From Perkinsus olseni (lineage: Eukaryota > Perkinsozoa > Perkinsida > Perkinsidae): a stretch of DNA of 64,000 nt. Under the pieces are notes generated by a model. That model saw nothing but the letters and a program-made list of their open reading frames with translations, had not been told where the DNA came from and searched no databases. The stretch covers positions 1-64,000 of the forward strand of contig JABANP010000210.1 in the NCBI GenBank assembly GCA_013115135.1. The letters run 5' to 3'. Made by a program: the position numbers and the translations under genes. Shown here piece after piece: positions 22,120 through 32,294 of this stretch. The stretch's first letter is position 1, and each line of letters opens with the position of its first letter.

Positions 22120-22934
22120 AACCCACGGCCTTCCTCACACAGCAACTCGAGGACTTCCGTCGTATTCCCGCTCTCAGAGATCCCTCCAACGCCAACCGTC
22201 ATTGAAATTCATTCCCGGACAGCACTGCGTTCTACAACGGTTTCAGCGACGTTGCTTCTTGAGTGCTGATGAGCCGTGACACGACATGATGGATCCATTT
22301 TCATATCGCTACATCGACGCTGAGAAAAGCTCTCGCACTTCCATGCAGCCCCCGCTTCTAGTTCGTCAGGAAGCCATTGCGTCCACGTTCTCGAAGGTCA
22401 CGATTCGCTCTCTCAGTCGTGCAGAATCGGACATGTCACGAGCCCAACGCAGCAGACAGCCGTAGCGTGACGCCACACAACAACGCACAACGAAGAATAG
22501 AAAAACTCATATGGTGAGATGGCCGCCACAAAAAGCAGCCGTGCGTTCCCTTGGAACGACTCTGCTATCATCGCTCGTGGGGTTTTCTCCTTTGCTCAGG
22601 GTCGCTATCGGCGGTGGCAAATACCTGGCACGGACACAAACTTCATGCCATAGAGCGGCTCCACGCATGCGCAAGGCACGGCGCAGGCAGCGCGATGTGC
22701 TGAGCGCATGCGTGCCCTCCGTGACCCGGTCGGTTCGGAAAGGTCTTGTTCTGCTAAGCATCAGTCGCAAGGTATTAGGAAGTAGGGCATGGATTCTATT
22801 GCATGCATGAGTAGGACCGACTGAGTATCTCGGGGTAGGGTTCAGATGGGGGGGATTCGGGTTGAGGCGGACTAGGACTGGGACCACGGAGCGTACTCTT
22901 CTTTATCTCTCTGCTACAGGTATTTTGTCAACTT
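22120..22934. promoter_or_regulatory. 5' flank of CCCH gene 1, shared with CCCH gene 2
   Basis: From about 22660 this flank matches the flank of the second copy (about 26460-26701), including a CGCATGCGCAAGGCA word and a pyrimidine-rich tract ending in CTCTGCTACAG just before the start codon. That tract has the form of a 3' splice acceptor and could receive a cis exon or a trans-spliced leader; the choice is inference. Confidence 0.45.
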
Positions 22935-23699
22935 ATGGTGACGGCGTTCGCTATGAAATGGGTTCCACCATCTGTTGAGCACGGTGATAGCGAGCTTTAC
23001 TTGGCCGCCAATAGTCCACTGCGTCCCGCATCCTCCTCATCGTCCGGCGTCACCAAAGAGCACTTCTATAAGACGAAACTCTGCGTCTTTTACGCTCTTC
23101 AAGGACGTTGCATACACGGTAACAACTGTACCTATGCCCACGGTATGGATGACCTGGTGTCAACGGATGGTTTGCTGGTGTCTCCTCCTCTTCCTAGTGG
23201 CAATTGTAGACTTGCTGGTTCAACTGGGAACGAAACTGAGATCTACAGTGATCTTCCACCGAGACTCGGGTTGGCCGACATCCACGAAGGAGAGGATCAG
23301 TATGGTTCACGGAGGTTTCGCCGTCGCCAATCACCTCGCTCGTCCAAGACTCCAAGATCAGGTCGAGATGGACGCAGAGCTTTGAGGCGTGCAAGACCAA
23401 AGCCATCTACAGGAAGACCATGGAACGCCCCGCAAATTCAAGGGCTTCTACCCGCTGAAGATTTACTTATCGGATCTCGCTCGACCCTTGGCGAGGAGAG
23501 TCTTCTTTCTCACACTTCTGCCTATCCAACAGGCAATGGTGAGCTCACAGGCAGCTACATGCATGAACTGTTCCCTGGTAGGGAAGAAGGTTCTCCAGCT
23601 GCTGCTGATAATGCCGAGCTCTCTCGAGGTGGACATGTTACATCAGAATTCTTGGTCGAAGTTCTGCAGCTGCTCGACGACTGCCCCATGCCTCGCTAG
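22935..23699 (+). CDS. CCCH zinc-finger protein, copy 1
   Basis: 254 codons, single exon, TAG stop. One CCCH finger: C50-x8-C59-x5-C65-x3-H69 (LCVFYALQGRCIHGNNCTYAH), preceded by KTK, the usual lead-in of TIS11/Nab2-type RNA-binding fingers. The expected role is RNA binding and post-transcriptional control, in nucleus or cytoplasm. The N-terminus has a Ser-rich linker; the C-terminal 90 residues are acidic and Ser/Gly-rich. The start is chosen because a CTACAG acceptor lies 20 nt upstream. The paralogue at 26702 is nearly identical at both ends but diverged in the middle (residues about 72-165). A third relative lies at 28392. The reading frame stays open for about 95 codons beyond the TAG. 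Confidence 0.85.
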   Translation: MVTAFAMKWVPPSVEHGDSELYLAANSPLRPASSSSSGVTKEHFYKTKLCVFYALQGRCIHGNNCTYAHGMDDLVSTDGLLVSPPLPSGNCRLAGSTGNETEIYSDLPPRLGLADIHEGEDQYGSRRFRRRQSPRSSKTPRSGRDGRRALRRARPKPSTGRPWNAPQIQGLLPAEDLLIGSRSTLGEESLLSHTSAYPTGNGELTGSYMHELFPGREEGSPAAADNAELSRGGHVTSEFLVEVLQLLDDCPMPR

Positions 23700-25297
23700 C
23701 TTTACTTATGGTCAAGTAATCGTAGCTTTCACTGGTATTCTACCATAATAATAACATCGGGTAGGGATTGGCGAGCTGTGATTTATGCGCTTAACGCAAC
23801 CTGTACTATTGCCATTCGTTCCGGCCGGGCCGCCAGCAGTACTTTTGCTCCCCCTCTCGGCTACGTTGTTTATGTTTCGTTATTCCACTCAAGTAGCCCT
23901 CCATATCTCATCGTCTTATGTCAACAGGCTGATAAGTTGTGCGCTCTTAATTCCGTACGCGGCAACTCAGGCAAAGTGGGCCCTTGACGATTTAGGCCCT
24001 CCTGTCTTAGAACAGCAGTAAGTATATTTGTGCCATTCCCGCTACGCTTACTATTGTCATTTTTCCTGCCTCCAGAGCACATCGTCAGTAGATTAGGTTT
24101 TGCTCCGCATGCCTGAGAGCCCGAATCGATGTTGCGAGGCATTTATCTGTTCGACGCCCGGAGCCCGGTCATCCAGGGCGGTTACTGGGCGACGGCTTGG
24201 CAGCTCTTTCCTCCTTTTACATTGCTAGAGCCTTGGACCCCGTCGTGGGTTTGCTTCCGCAAGCTAGACACGAGGTCCGGGTAGTTGGTCTCGATGCCAG
24301 AATTTTACAACCTTCATTTTGAAATGATACACTCTTTCTCTGGTCAACAAGTTGGTAGTTGCTTTCCAGTTAAGGTAAGGGTAAGTACCCGTCTCATATG
24401 ATGATAGCCTTCATGAGTGTTGTGAGGGACCGAACGAAACTCGAGGCCGCTCACTGACTGGCGAGCAAAAAGGGGTCGATTCGATTTGATATATGAAGTG
24501 AGAACTGTAAGAGTATCCTGCACGCAAAGACACACCGCCCTCCTTTTAGACCTTCGCTCCGCCGTGCCGACTCCTACACCTCACCGAAGATTCATTCGGC
24601 TCGAGTGCGATCAAATCCACGTTAATGTGCCGAGGAGCCGCGTCGAAGAGACCTCAAAGATGTTCATTCCGCGGCCACCCACTCCTGCGCGAAAGCGGTA
24701 TCGCCAGCGTTCCAGAAGTGACATGCTGCTGAAAGGCATATGACTCTCGGGCAACTAACACTCTCATCACCAGTGGATCCTTTCACACCGGTCTCTCGTG
24801 ACCAGAATGTCAATCTGCAACTATCTGAAGCGCAGCTAAGAGCTAGTATGGCCGACCACTTTTACCCTGCGCTTGAGGGGGCACAACTTCTTTGATGCGA
24901 GCCGACGAAGCATGCCTGCCTCGCTGCAGCGTCTTCGTCAGCTTGCCGCGATCTTATCCTGGCGCGAAAGAGATGAGTTCCTTGTCTGGCACTATAGGGG
25001 CACATGCCCGTCCCACATAACTCAAGATCGCTCCTTTCCCGTTTGAATTCTTGTGAATGTTATCATCTGCTGTTTCGGCGGTATTTTCGGTGGCTTTTCA
25101 CATCTCACTCGCTACAAGGTGCTTGACGAAGAAATGAGGCCACTATGCTATTCCGGAAAGCTGGGCAGCTTGTGGGAGCACCCAGACACTGGCCTGGTAC
25201 TCCAATTGCTCCACCTGTCGTTCTCACACCGCGAGACATGGTGGCTTCATTTTCGCATGTTGCGACTTCTTCGTAGCAGACCGTATATTCGCTTTGG
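23700..25297. other. 3' flank of CCCH copy 1 and spacer
   Basis: The first roughly 140 nt match the 3' flank of CCCH copy 2 closely, mostly differing at third positions of the extended frame. A plus frame at 25053-25397 (114 codons) has hydrophobic and basic parts but no motif, and its end overlaps the duplicated PAN-gene flank. The CTTCGCTCCGC word recurs at 24552-24562. Confidence 0.4.
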
Positions 25298-26230
25298 GAG
25301 TCGACGTCGAGTATCCCTATCGAGCGTCAGTCTCGTGTTGTTATCATTAGTTCTGTTCGAAGGTCGAGGTAGATTCCTTGGCAAGCCTCGATGCTAACGC
25401 TAGCTACCACTGGCAGCCTACCAGTGACTAACTTAGGTCTTGTGCCAGGGAAGTGTGCGCTCTATAGAGACGACGAACTTCCATCGCTGCTGAGTACCCC
25501 CCCTTGCTCTTTGTGCGCCTTTGTTCGCTGTGCGTCCGTTAGTCCCAGCTGACGCGTGCGTTCCTCGTCATGCTCTCAAACATACATTCACCCGGGGTCC
25601 TTAAAGAGATCAGTTTTCTCGTACTTTAAGCCCCGTCTCAAATAGCCGCACTCTACTGAGTTATAGTGCATGTGTGACTCGGGTGAGTCCTGGTCCAGGG
25701 AGTCAGTACGCAGGCCGCGGACCTCCACGACTCCTGGACATCCGCGGGCTGCGTGCTGACTTCGGGACAGGAGGTCCTTCTTTGAGAAGCAAGCAGTTTC
25801 CTGACAACTCGCATGTACTCGCCGGAGCTCTAGAACCTTTTCAGAGATACCTCTAAAGGCGAAGGACGCGTCAAGAACGAGACCCTCATTGTTACCAAGC
25901 GAGGTTCGTCTACGGGGGCCTCGATGCATCGCTGAGCTGCTGGACAGAGGACTTCATGCTCCCTGAGGTGTGCTGCAGCGTACGCAATCACTACCGCGGC
26001 TACTACGCCTGTTGGGAGCACTTCGGCCTGGCCGGCAACGTCGAGCAACATCGCACTTTTGAGAGATGCTGTATGGCTGTCGACTCTACCAGGCGGTTCC
26101 GCAATCTCGGCGACGCTGTAGAGACATTCGCCTTCGACCACAGAGGAGAATGGATCAGACGCGACTCAACAACAACAACCGGGCCCTATCTATAGGAGAA
26201 TAGTTTTGGGTTCACCATGATGATCTCGAA
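25298..26230 (+). pseudogene. Damaged copy of the PAN + CW/CC secreted-protein gene
   Basis: Two blocks match the intact gene at 32199-33430. The first, 25298-25440, covers the 5' flank and start region, where a frameshift destroys the signal-peptide frame right after the ATG. The second, about 25848-26230, covers the C-terminal CW/CC domain (LSCWTEDFMLPEVCC, then YYACWEHFGLAG and ERCCMAVDSTRRF) and the shared TAG stop at 26193-26195. The PAN modules between are missing and replaced by unrelated sequence holding a long hairpin at 25702-25760. The CW/CC block itself is still open, so a truncated product from an internal start cannot be excluded, but loss of signal peptide and PAN modules argues for a pseudogene. 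Confidence 0.7.
25702..25760. repeat. Imperfect hairpin, 20-nt arms
   Basis: Arms 25702-25721 (GTCAGTACGCAGGCCGCGGA) and 25741-25760 are complementary at 18 of 20 positions around a 19-nt loop. It lies in the sequence replacing the middle of the PAN gene copy and may mark an insertion. Confidence 0.75.
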
Positions 26231-26701
26231 GATACGTTTCGGCGCGGACGATGGGATTCAAAAATGTTTGGTGACGCTAGCGTGATTGTGCGCCGGCCAT
26301 CAGCGAGTAGGTTGGTAACCTGTGCCGACCTGGACATCAACCAGATACCCCGACCTGAGCGGGCGCATCGATGTCGCTCAACTGGGAGCTGCAGCATAGC
26401 TGAACCCACACGAGATCGAACGCAAGGCCCTGAATCAACCGGAATCCTTGGCCCGGAATGGGGGCACGCACGCATGCGCAAGGCAGCGACGTATGCGTGC
26501 GAGAACCATGAACTTTGACAGGGGCGTCTCGGAATTCGTGGCTGTACGCGACGGATCTGACAGTGTACAATCCAGACCGTGGATGAGTATCCTGGGATAG
26601 GGTTCCGGCAGGGGGTAGGGCTCAGGCAATCAGGCGGACTAGTACTGGGACCACCGAGCATGCTCTTCTTTATCTCTCTGCTACAGGTATTTTGTTAACT
26701 T

Positions 26702-27463
26702 ATGGTGACGGCGTTCGCTATGAAATGGGTTCCACCATCTGTTGAGTACGATGATAACGAGCTTTACTTGGCCGCCAATAGTCCACTGCGTCCCGCATCC
26801 TCCTCATCGTCCGGCGTCACCAAAGAGCACTTCTATAAGACGAAACTCTGCGTCTTTTACGCTCTCCAAGGGTATTGCATACACGGTAACAACTGTACCT
26901 ATGCCCACGGTGTGGAGGATCTGGTATCAGCCAACGCGTTGCTCGCTTCTCCTCCGCTCCCCCCCTGCTGGAGCAGATTTGCCGATTCAACCGGGGGCGA
27001 GTCTGAGGTCTGCAAAGCTGGACTTTCGGCACCCAGGTTGACCGAATCCCAGGAGGGGAATCAGAGCGCTGCAGGGTGGTTCGACCGCGGACAGCGATCT
27101 CACTCGGCTGAGACTACTGGAGCAGGTGGCGCTGAACAAAGAACTTTGGAGCTTTCGAGATCGAAGCCATCCTCAGGAAGGCGATGGACCACCCCGCAAA
27201 TTCGTGGGCGCCTAGCGGCTCAGGATCTGCTTATCGGATCTCGCTCGACCCTTGGCGAGGAGAGTCTTCTTTCTCACACTTCTGCCTATCCAACAGGCAA
27301 TGGTGAGCTCACAGGCAGCTACATGCATGAACTGTTCCCTGGTAGGGAAGAAGGTTCTCCAGCTGCTGCTGATAATGCCGAGCTCTCTCGAGGTGGACAT
27401 GTTACATCAGAATTCTTGGTCGAAGTTCTGCAGCTGCTCGACGACTGCTCTAGGCCTCACTAG
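26702..27463 (+). CDS. CCCH zinc-finger protein, copy 2
   Basis: 253 codons, single exon, TAG stop; paralogue of the gene at 22935. The same CCCH finger is at residues 50-69, with small changes (GRC to GYC). Residues 1-71 and the last roughly 90 are almost identical to copy 1. In the 3' coding part more than 200 nt (from the GGATCTCGCTCGACC word to the final CGACGACTGC) show no difference by eye, while the central 90 residues are largely different. The flanks are also duplicated, including the CTCTGCTACAG acceptor before the ATG. Role inferred as RNA binding. The patchwork suggests recent duplication with gene conversion, or strong constraint at the ends. Confidence 0.85.
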   Translation: MVTAFAMKWVPPSVEYDDNELYLAANSPLRPASSSSSGVTKEHFYKTKLCVFYALQGYCIHGNNCTYAHGVEDLVSANALLASPPLPPCWSRFADSTGGESEVCKAGLSAPRLTESQEGNQSAAGWFDRGQRSHSAETTGAGGAEQRTLELSRSKPSSGRRWTTPQIRGRLAAQDLLIGSRSTLGEESLLSHTSAYPTGNGELTGSYMHELFPGREEGSPAAADNAELSRGGHVTSEFLVEVLQLLDDCSRPH

Positions 27464-28391
27464 CTTTACTTATGGTCAAGTAATCGTAGCTTTCACTGGT
27501 ATTCTACCATAATGATAACATCGGATAGGGATTGGCGAGCTGTGATTTATGCGCTTAACGCAACCTGCACTATTGCTATTCGTTCCGGCCGGGCCGCTAG
27601 AAGTGTCCTCGATCCCTCTGGGCTACGTTGTTTATGTTCCCTTCTTCAGTCCAACTAGCCTCCTGGGTCTTATCGTCCGCTTTCAATAGCCGGATAATAT
27701 AAGTTAGTTGTATTCTCTCCGTATGTGGCAATTGTGACCGGGTCGGGTCGTCATCAATAGAAGGCCTTTCTACCCTTCTCTTTTTTTCACTTTTTCTCTT
27801 TCGTTAAGATCTTATTCTTCGCTCTTCGTCTCTCATCATTGGTAGCATAGGTTCTAGTCCGTACACTTCAGTCAGGCTCAATGCTCAGAGCGGCACTCAC
27901 TATAGCTTCGCCGAGACCGGATGCCGTCCACTCAGTGGATGGTCTCCCTTGTAGTCTCCTCTCACATTGAAAGATAGCCCCTGACTATTCTGTTAGAGTC
28001 CCTGCACAAGCCCTTTGTGGGTTTTGTAGGATTTGCAGGATTCCAGAAGTGTCGGTGATCAGATTCTGGCAATTGTGGCGTCCATTGTTCGGATAAGAAA
28101 TTATCTTCTGCTCGACAAGATGCGAGTTGTCTTCTAGCGGATGCTAATTCGGGATTCGTCTTTCCGAGAACTGCTCGTCGGTTTTCGGGAAGTCGTTCCT
28201 CGGGCGATGGCTATTGATCTCGCTTAGAGACCGATTCGCGGAATTTATCATACTAAAGCTAATTTTTAGGGCCGATTTAGCCTATAGTCGATTAGCTCTT
28301 TAAATTGGTATTAGATTCCCGTTGGTGTCCGATTGGCGCTAACGGCTCCCTCGAGTTGAGTGAGTTGGAAGTTCTGTCTTTCAGTTGAGCT
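27464..28391. other. Spacer between CCCH genes
   Basis: The first 140 nt match the 3' flank of copy 1. The rest has pyrimidine-rich tracts (near 27775-27830) and no gene. A TCTGTCTTTCAG acceptor-like tract at about 28374-28385 precedes the third CCCH start codon by 6 nt. Confidence 0.4.
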
Positions 28392-29120
28392 ATGAATCTC
28401 TTTTCGGTCAGGTCGCCGCCGCAGCCTTCGTCACCTTCTCACGCAATCGAACGGCGCGGCTCTGGTCGAAAGGCGAAGCTCTGCGTTCACCATTTTCGCA
28501 ACGGTCACTGCGTCTTTGGTCGGAGGTGTAAATTTGCGCATACTTTGGAAGATCTGGAAAACCAGGATGCTCTTCTGGAGAATCCCACACGGACCACAAC
28601 ACCCGAGACAGCTTTACTTCTACCCACGGGCTTATGCGTGGAACCGGGTGATCGCGGTATCAACCCGCTCTTCTCTCCGCCTGGGATACCTGGTGAAGGT
28701 CCTTCGCCTCCTCCGGCCGGCCTCTTTGTTACTCATGGTCACTCGAAGTGCTCTCCATTCATCTTGGAGCGACAACGACAACAACTGCGGCAAGAAGTAC
28801 AGCAACACAGACTTGAGCGGCTGATGTACTCTGAGAAACCTCGCTCGGAGTCATCGACGCTCGATTTGTCACGTCGAACTTCATCGCTGCTCGATGTGGG
28901 AGATACTCCACTTCGTCGACTGAGCTACTTGAGACGGGAAGATATGCCGGGAGATGGGAGCCCATTTTCAGGCGAGGTTGCCGCAGAGGGCTACTCGTTC
29001 TCTGGGACAAGGGCCGAGAGTTCTGAAAGGATTGACGATGATGATGATGACGAGATAGTCGCGGAAATATTCGCCTGTATCGAGAAGATTAATCTACTTG
29101 ATTCGTCTTTTGGGACTTGA
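28392..29120 (+). CDS. CCCH zinc-finger protein, divergent third member
   Basis: 242 codons, TGA stop. The finger is C31-x8-C40-x5-C46-x3-H50 (LCVHHFRNGHCVFGRRCKFAH), preceded by RKAK, followed by LEDLENQDALL, which parallels the DLVS-ALL segment of the other two copies. The middle has a Gln/Arg-rich helix (ERQRQQLRQEVQQHRLERLM) and the C-terminus an acidic Asp run encoded by GAT repeats, then a short hydrophobic helix (EIVAEIFACIEKINLLD) resembling the end of copies 1 and 2. RNA-binding regulator by family. The tandem same-strand arrangement suggests local expansion. Confidence 0.82.
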   Translation: MNLFSVRSPPQPSSPSHAIERRGSGRKAKLCVHHFRNGHCVFGRRCKFAHTLEDLENQDALLENPTRTTTPETALLLPTGLCVEPGDRGINPLFSPPGIPGEGPSPPPAGLFVTHGHSKCSPFILERQRQQLRQEVQQHRLERLMYSEKPRSESSTLDLSRRTSSLLDVGDTPLRRLSYLRREDMPGDGSPFSGEVAAEGYSFSGTRAESSERIDDDDDDEIVAEIFACIEKINLLDSSFGT

Positions 29121-30289
29121 TCCCCATTATTGTGGTCACTTTGTGATTGAAGCGACGTTATTGCCGTCGCAGCTTCGGAAATGCTGGCGATACCTATAAA
29201 AGGTAACCAATTTTTCACCGTTTATTGTATTATTAAAAGTATTTGATTCTCGTGGGTTGGCGTGAGCTGCTATCGGCACATGACCAGTTCACATGTACTT
29301 CCGTACCACGACCTTCATCTTGGCATCACCTACATGCCTTATTCGTTTCATCCTCGTATGCGATAAGATTCACGCCCGCAGTGAGTCCGGTCGCAGTGTC
29401 ATTCAAGCTCGGCGATGTAATGCCGGAAAGCCTATGGGGCGAGACCTTCGAGAGCACCTATCAGTGCTTGCGAAGGACGCTTCTCGCCCCTGTGAGCGTG
29501 TATGGCAAACTTATTTCGGTCTTTTGTTTCCCTCTTTTCGTGGAAGATTCCTCATCAGTAATTGTAAAACTTGATTGAGGAGATGGGTACGAGGTCACTA
29601 ATTGTATCCATTTCAAAACGTATCTTGAGTTACTAGTAGCCGACAGATAGCTTGCGAGCCTACCTCTCTGATCTCTCCTCTTTGAGATCAATCTGGGTGA
29701 GCAGAATCCGGTCCATTCGAGGGGTTACCATCACGAGGGCCTTCCCGTTTTTAACGAGGTGAGCCGTGAACTACGCGAACGTGCTGTGACGGAAGTTCAC
29801 TGTGAAACTTCCGTTCCACTGTTCCATGCCGATAATGTGTACGGTCCTCGCAGTACGTAAGGTGTTTGAAATTGGTAACGTACGAGTTGACAGTGTAACG
29901 ATGTACTGGTGGACGGAAACTAGTGGACCAGGGAGAGTGTGCCGCTGTGGGCCCCTTTTCAGCAGTTCATACTGAAGCCTCTCGAATGCCGCCGGGAAAC
30001 GTGGTTTCGTGCGGCCCGAGGTCCAAGCTACGATGGAAGGGAACAGTTGACAATTTTTGGCACCTCTCGTCGATCTTACACTTGCAACTGTGAGTGTTGT
30101 GTTACGAGTGGAGGTGGTTCAGGGTGGCCCAGTGCGCGGAGAGCCGCCCTCCTTCTTGGAGAGGATCACTAGAAGCTTCATTCCACTCGAAGAGGAGTCT
30201 CACACCAGCGTGATCTCCCTAGGCTAATGTTCGATTCATTTTCCCCAGGGGCGTCGACTGCGTAGCTTGTCGATGAAAACTTCTCCTCA
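29121..30289. other. No clear gene
   Basis: Overlapping plus-strand frames at 29243-29578 carry no motif. The rest shows short frames only. Confidence 0.3.
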
Positions 30290-30643
30290 ATGACTGTCCC
30301 TTTTTCGGCACCACCAGAACAAGTGTTTGACCGATTCGACAATAACGACCATAAAGTTGTTCATGATCATCCGGTAGGCTTCGTCATCGGCTTAGATCTG
30401 CTACGTCATCGATCGAATCAGGAGATCATCCCCGCAGCCCCAGCCCGTGTTGAACAGCCTGATCTCGAATACGCTGGATTGTATAAAAGTCAACAGCCTC
30501 TGAAGGAGTCACGGAGGTGCCGTTTCCTTTGGGCGGGCTTCGCGAGAGATCTTCTGTCAGAAGTCGCCATCTGGGTAGAGTGGCAACAGCTACCGTCGCG
30601 CTCTTGTCTCTCTACACTTTCCTTGATGCCAACAAGGCGGTGA
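30290..30643 (+). CDS. Possible hypothetical protein
   Basis: 117-codon frame from an ATG with acidic and polar composition (EQVFDRFDNNDHKVVHDH). No domain found. It lies upstream of the nucleotide-sugar-transporter-like gene on the same strand and may be a separate small gene or an unspliced 5' exon. Confidence 0.3.
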   Translation: MTVPFSAPPEQVFDRFDNNDHKVVHDHPVGFVIGLDLLRHRSNQEIIPAAPARVEQPDLEYAGLYKSQQPLKESRRCRFLWAGFARDLLSEVAIWVEWQQLPSRSCLSTLSLMPTRR

Positions 30644-30879
30644 TGGTGTATTGGAGCTACAGCGCTCGCAGCCCCGATGAGAGGTAGATGGGACGCCTCC
30701 CAGATGGGCATCGTCGTTCGATTCTACCAGCTCGTGTGAGGGAGCTCCTTAAATCTCCCTTTAAAATGCATCAGGCCGATTTCTAATTAGTTGAGTGAGA
30801 GGTCGAGGGCGTCGACACCACCTGTCGCGTCGTGGCCAACTCGGGAGACCTCGGTCACAGCTGTCTCTCCCCGGGCCAT

Positions 30880-32185
30880 TAGACGGGAGATTATCATCGG
30901 CAGTTGAGTGCTCTCATCCGCTATGCAGGTACTCAGCAGGGTCACTTGTCCTCGCGGAGAATATCCTATCCCTCGTGGCTTCCGTGGGCATATCCTTCGC
31001 GTGCCTTGGCCCAAGCCAGTGCCGCTCGATGTGGTCCACTCAGTATTTCTTCCGACTCGTCCCCAGTGCTCTGTGCTTCACGCTGGCACGAGTGAGACGA
31101 TCAATTTTGCGGCGCGTGACGGACAGTTTGGTCTCTCAGATCCTGGGCATGCGGGCCCTCCAGTACATAGACGCCGGCACATTGAAGGTGATGTCCCAAG
31201 CGGCCCTTCCCACTAATGCAGTCCTCTCCAGCCTGCTGATGGGCACCAAGTCGGTGGTGGGAACCACGCGCTTTGGCGAGCTATTACCCGTCTCTATTGT
31301 TGGCTACTGACGTCTCTCCTTCTTGGACTTCGAAGACTCCTCCTGGTCCGTGACAGGCCCCCTGTCCTCTGAGACGATCTCAACGCTTGCATATTCAACG
31401 GCCAGGAGAGGCCTCTGGAGCATCCCAACGCACGCCACGTACTTCGCTTCCGTTGAAACGCATCGTCGATGCAGGCCTGGAAATCCCCTCTCTCACCCTC
31501 GTGACGAGTAGCTGGCGTCTTGTGCATGGGCCTCGCGGATGAGCAAGGAAGATCCATTCGCTCGCGTGCAGATACTCGTCCACACAGTGGCAATGCCTCT
31601 TCCTCGTTTTCGTTACTACAGCCGGTTTCTACGAGATCCGAGTATCAGAGGACCGCGAGTTGGCAAGAATCAGTCAGGGGCTGCCTCTTTTCCTAGCGAC
31701 ATTATTATTCACCAGCCTCGGTGCCGTCTACTCCGAGAAATGTATCAAAGCTGGAGGCAACGCTCCCTTTTATCATCAGAAAGTCAGCTCAGCTCACGTC
31801 CTTCACGCCAGTCCACTGTACTTTGTTTCAGGCCATGCTCTCTCTGGCAAGCTGTCTCTGTGTAGGGCTTCTCCTGGGCATGGCACCTGTGATTGATGGT
31901 GACGCTACCCGCAAGTTGAATCACCTTTTTGATCACTGGGATGAGCGCACAGTTGTTGCTCTCGTGTCCTGGACCCTATCCAGTTGGACAGCCGGCATCG
32001 TCGTCAAGCGGTTGTCAGTTGTATTGAAGAACGTCGCTCAGTGCGTGGCGATACTGATAACATATTTTGCAACTAATATTCTCTTGCTCAACGAGATCCC
32101 TTCGTTCGCTACTGTTCTCCTGGCCTGTGCGGTACTGCAATCATCGGTCATGTACGTTTCGACTATACTAGCTCGAAACAAGTAA
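30880..32185 (+). CDS. Nucleotide-sugar-transporter-like membrane protein, multi-exon
   Basis: Resembles the UDP-galactose/CMP-sialic-acid transporter family (drug/metabolite superfamily), which imports nucleotide sugars into Golgi or ER. Order seen: LSALIRYAG and LVLAENILSLVASVGISFAC (about 30905-31005), ILGMRALQYIDAGTLKVMSQ (31140 on), LFLATLLFTSLGAVYSEKCI (about 31689-31748), and a C-terminal exon with TLSSWTAGIVVKRLSVVLKN and several hydrophobic segments ending in ILARNK-TAA at 32185. Intron 31092-31139 (48 nt) is in phase. The L-x-Y-x-D-A and GVYSEK-like motifs and the final membrane helices support the family. The N-terminus and an intron near 31300-31650 are not resolved. It is followed 110 nt later by the PAN gene on the same strand. 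Confidence 0.65.
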
Positions 32186-32294
32186 CAACGACCGATGACG
32201 GGAGTCGACGTCGAGTATCCCCATCGAACGTCAGTCTTGTGTTGTCATCATTAGTTCTGTTCGAGGGTCGGGGTAGATTCCTTGGCAAATCGCG

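Noticed and set aside
23389..23748. Second open frame within CCCH copy 1 (also present in copy 2 at 27252-27512)
   Set aside because: Out-of-frame shadow of the conserved C-terminal coding region; its conservation is explained by the near-identity of the two copies.
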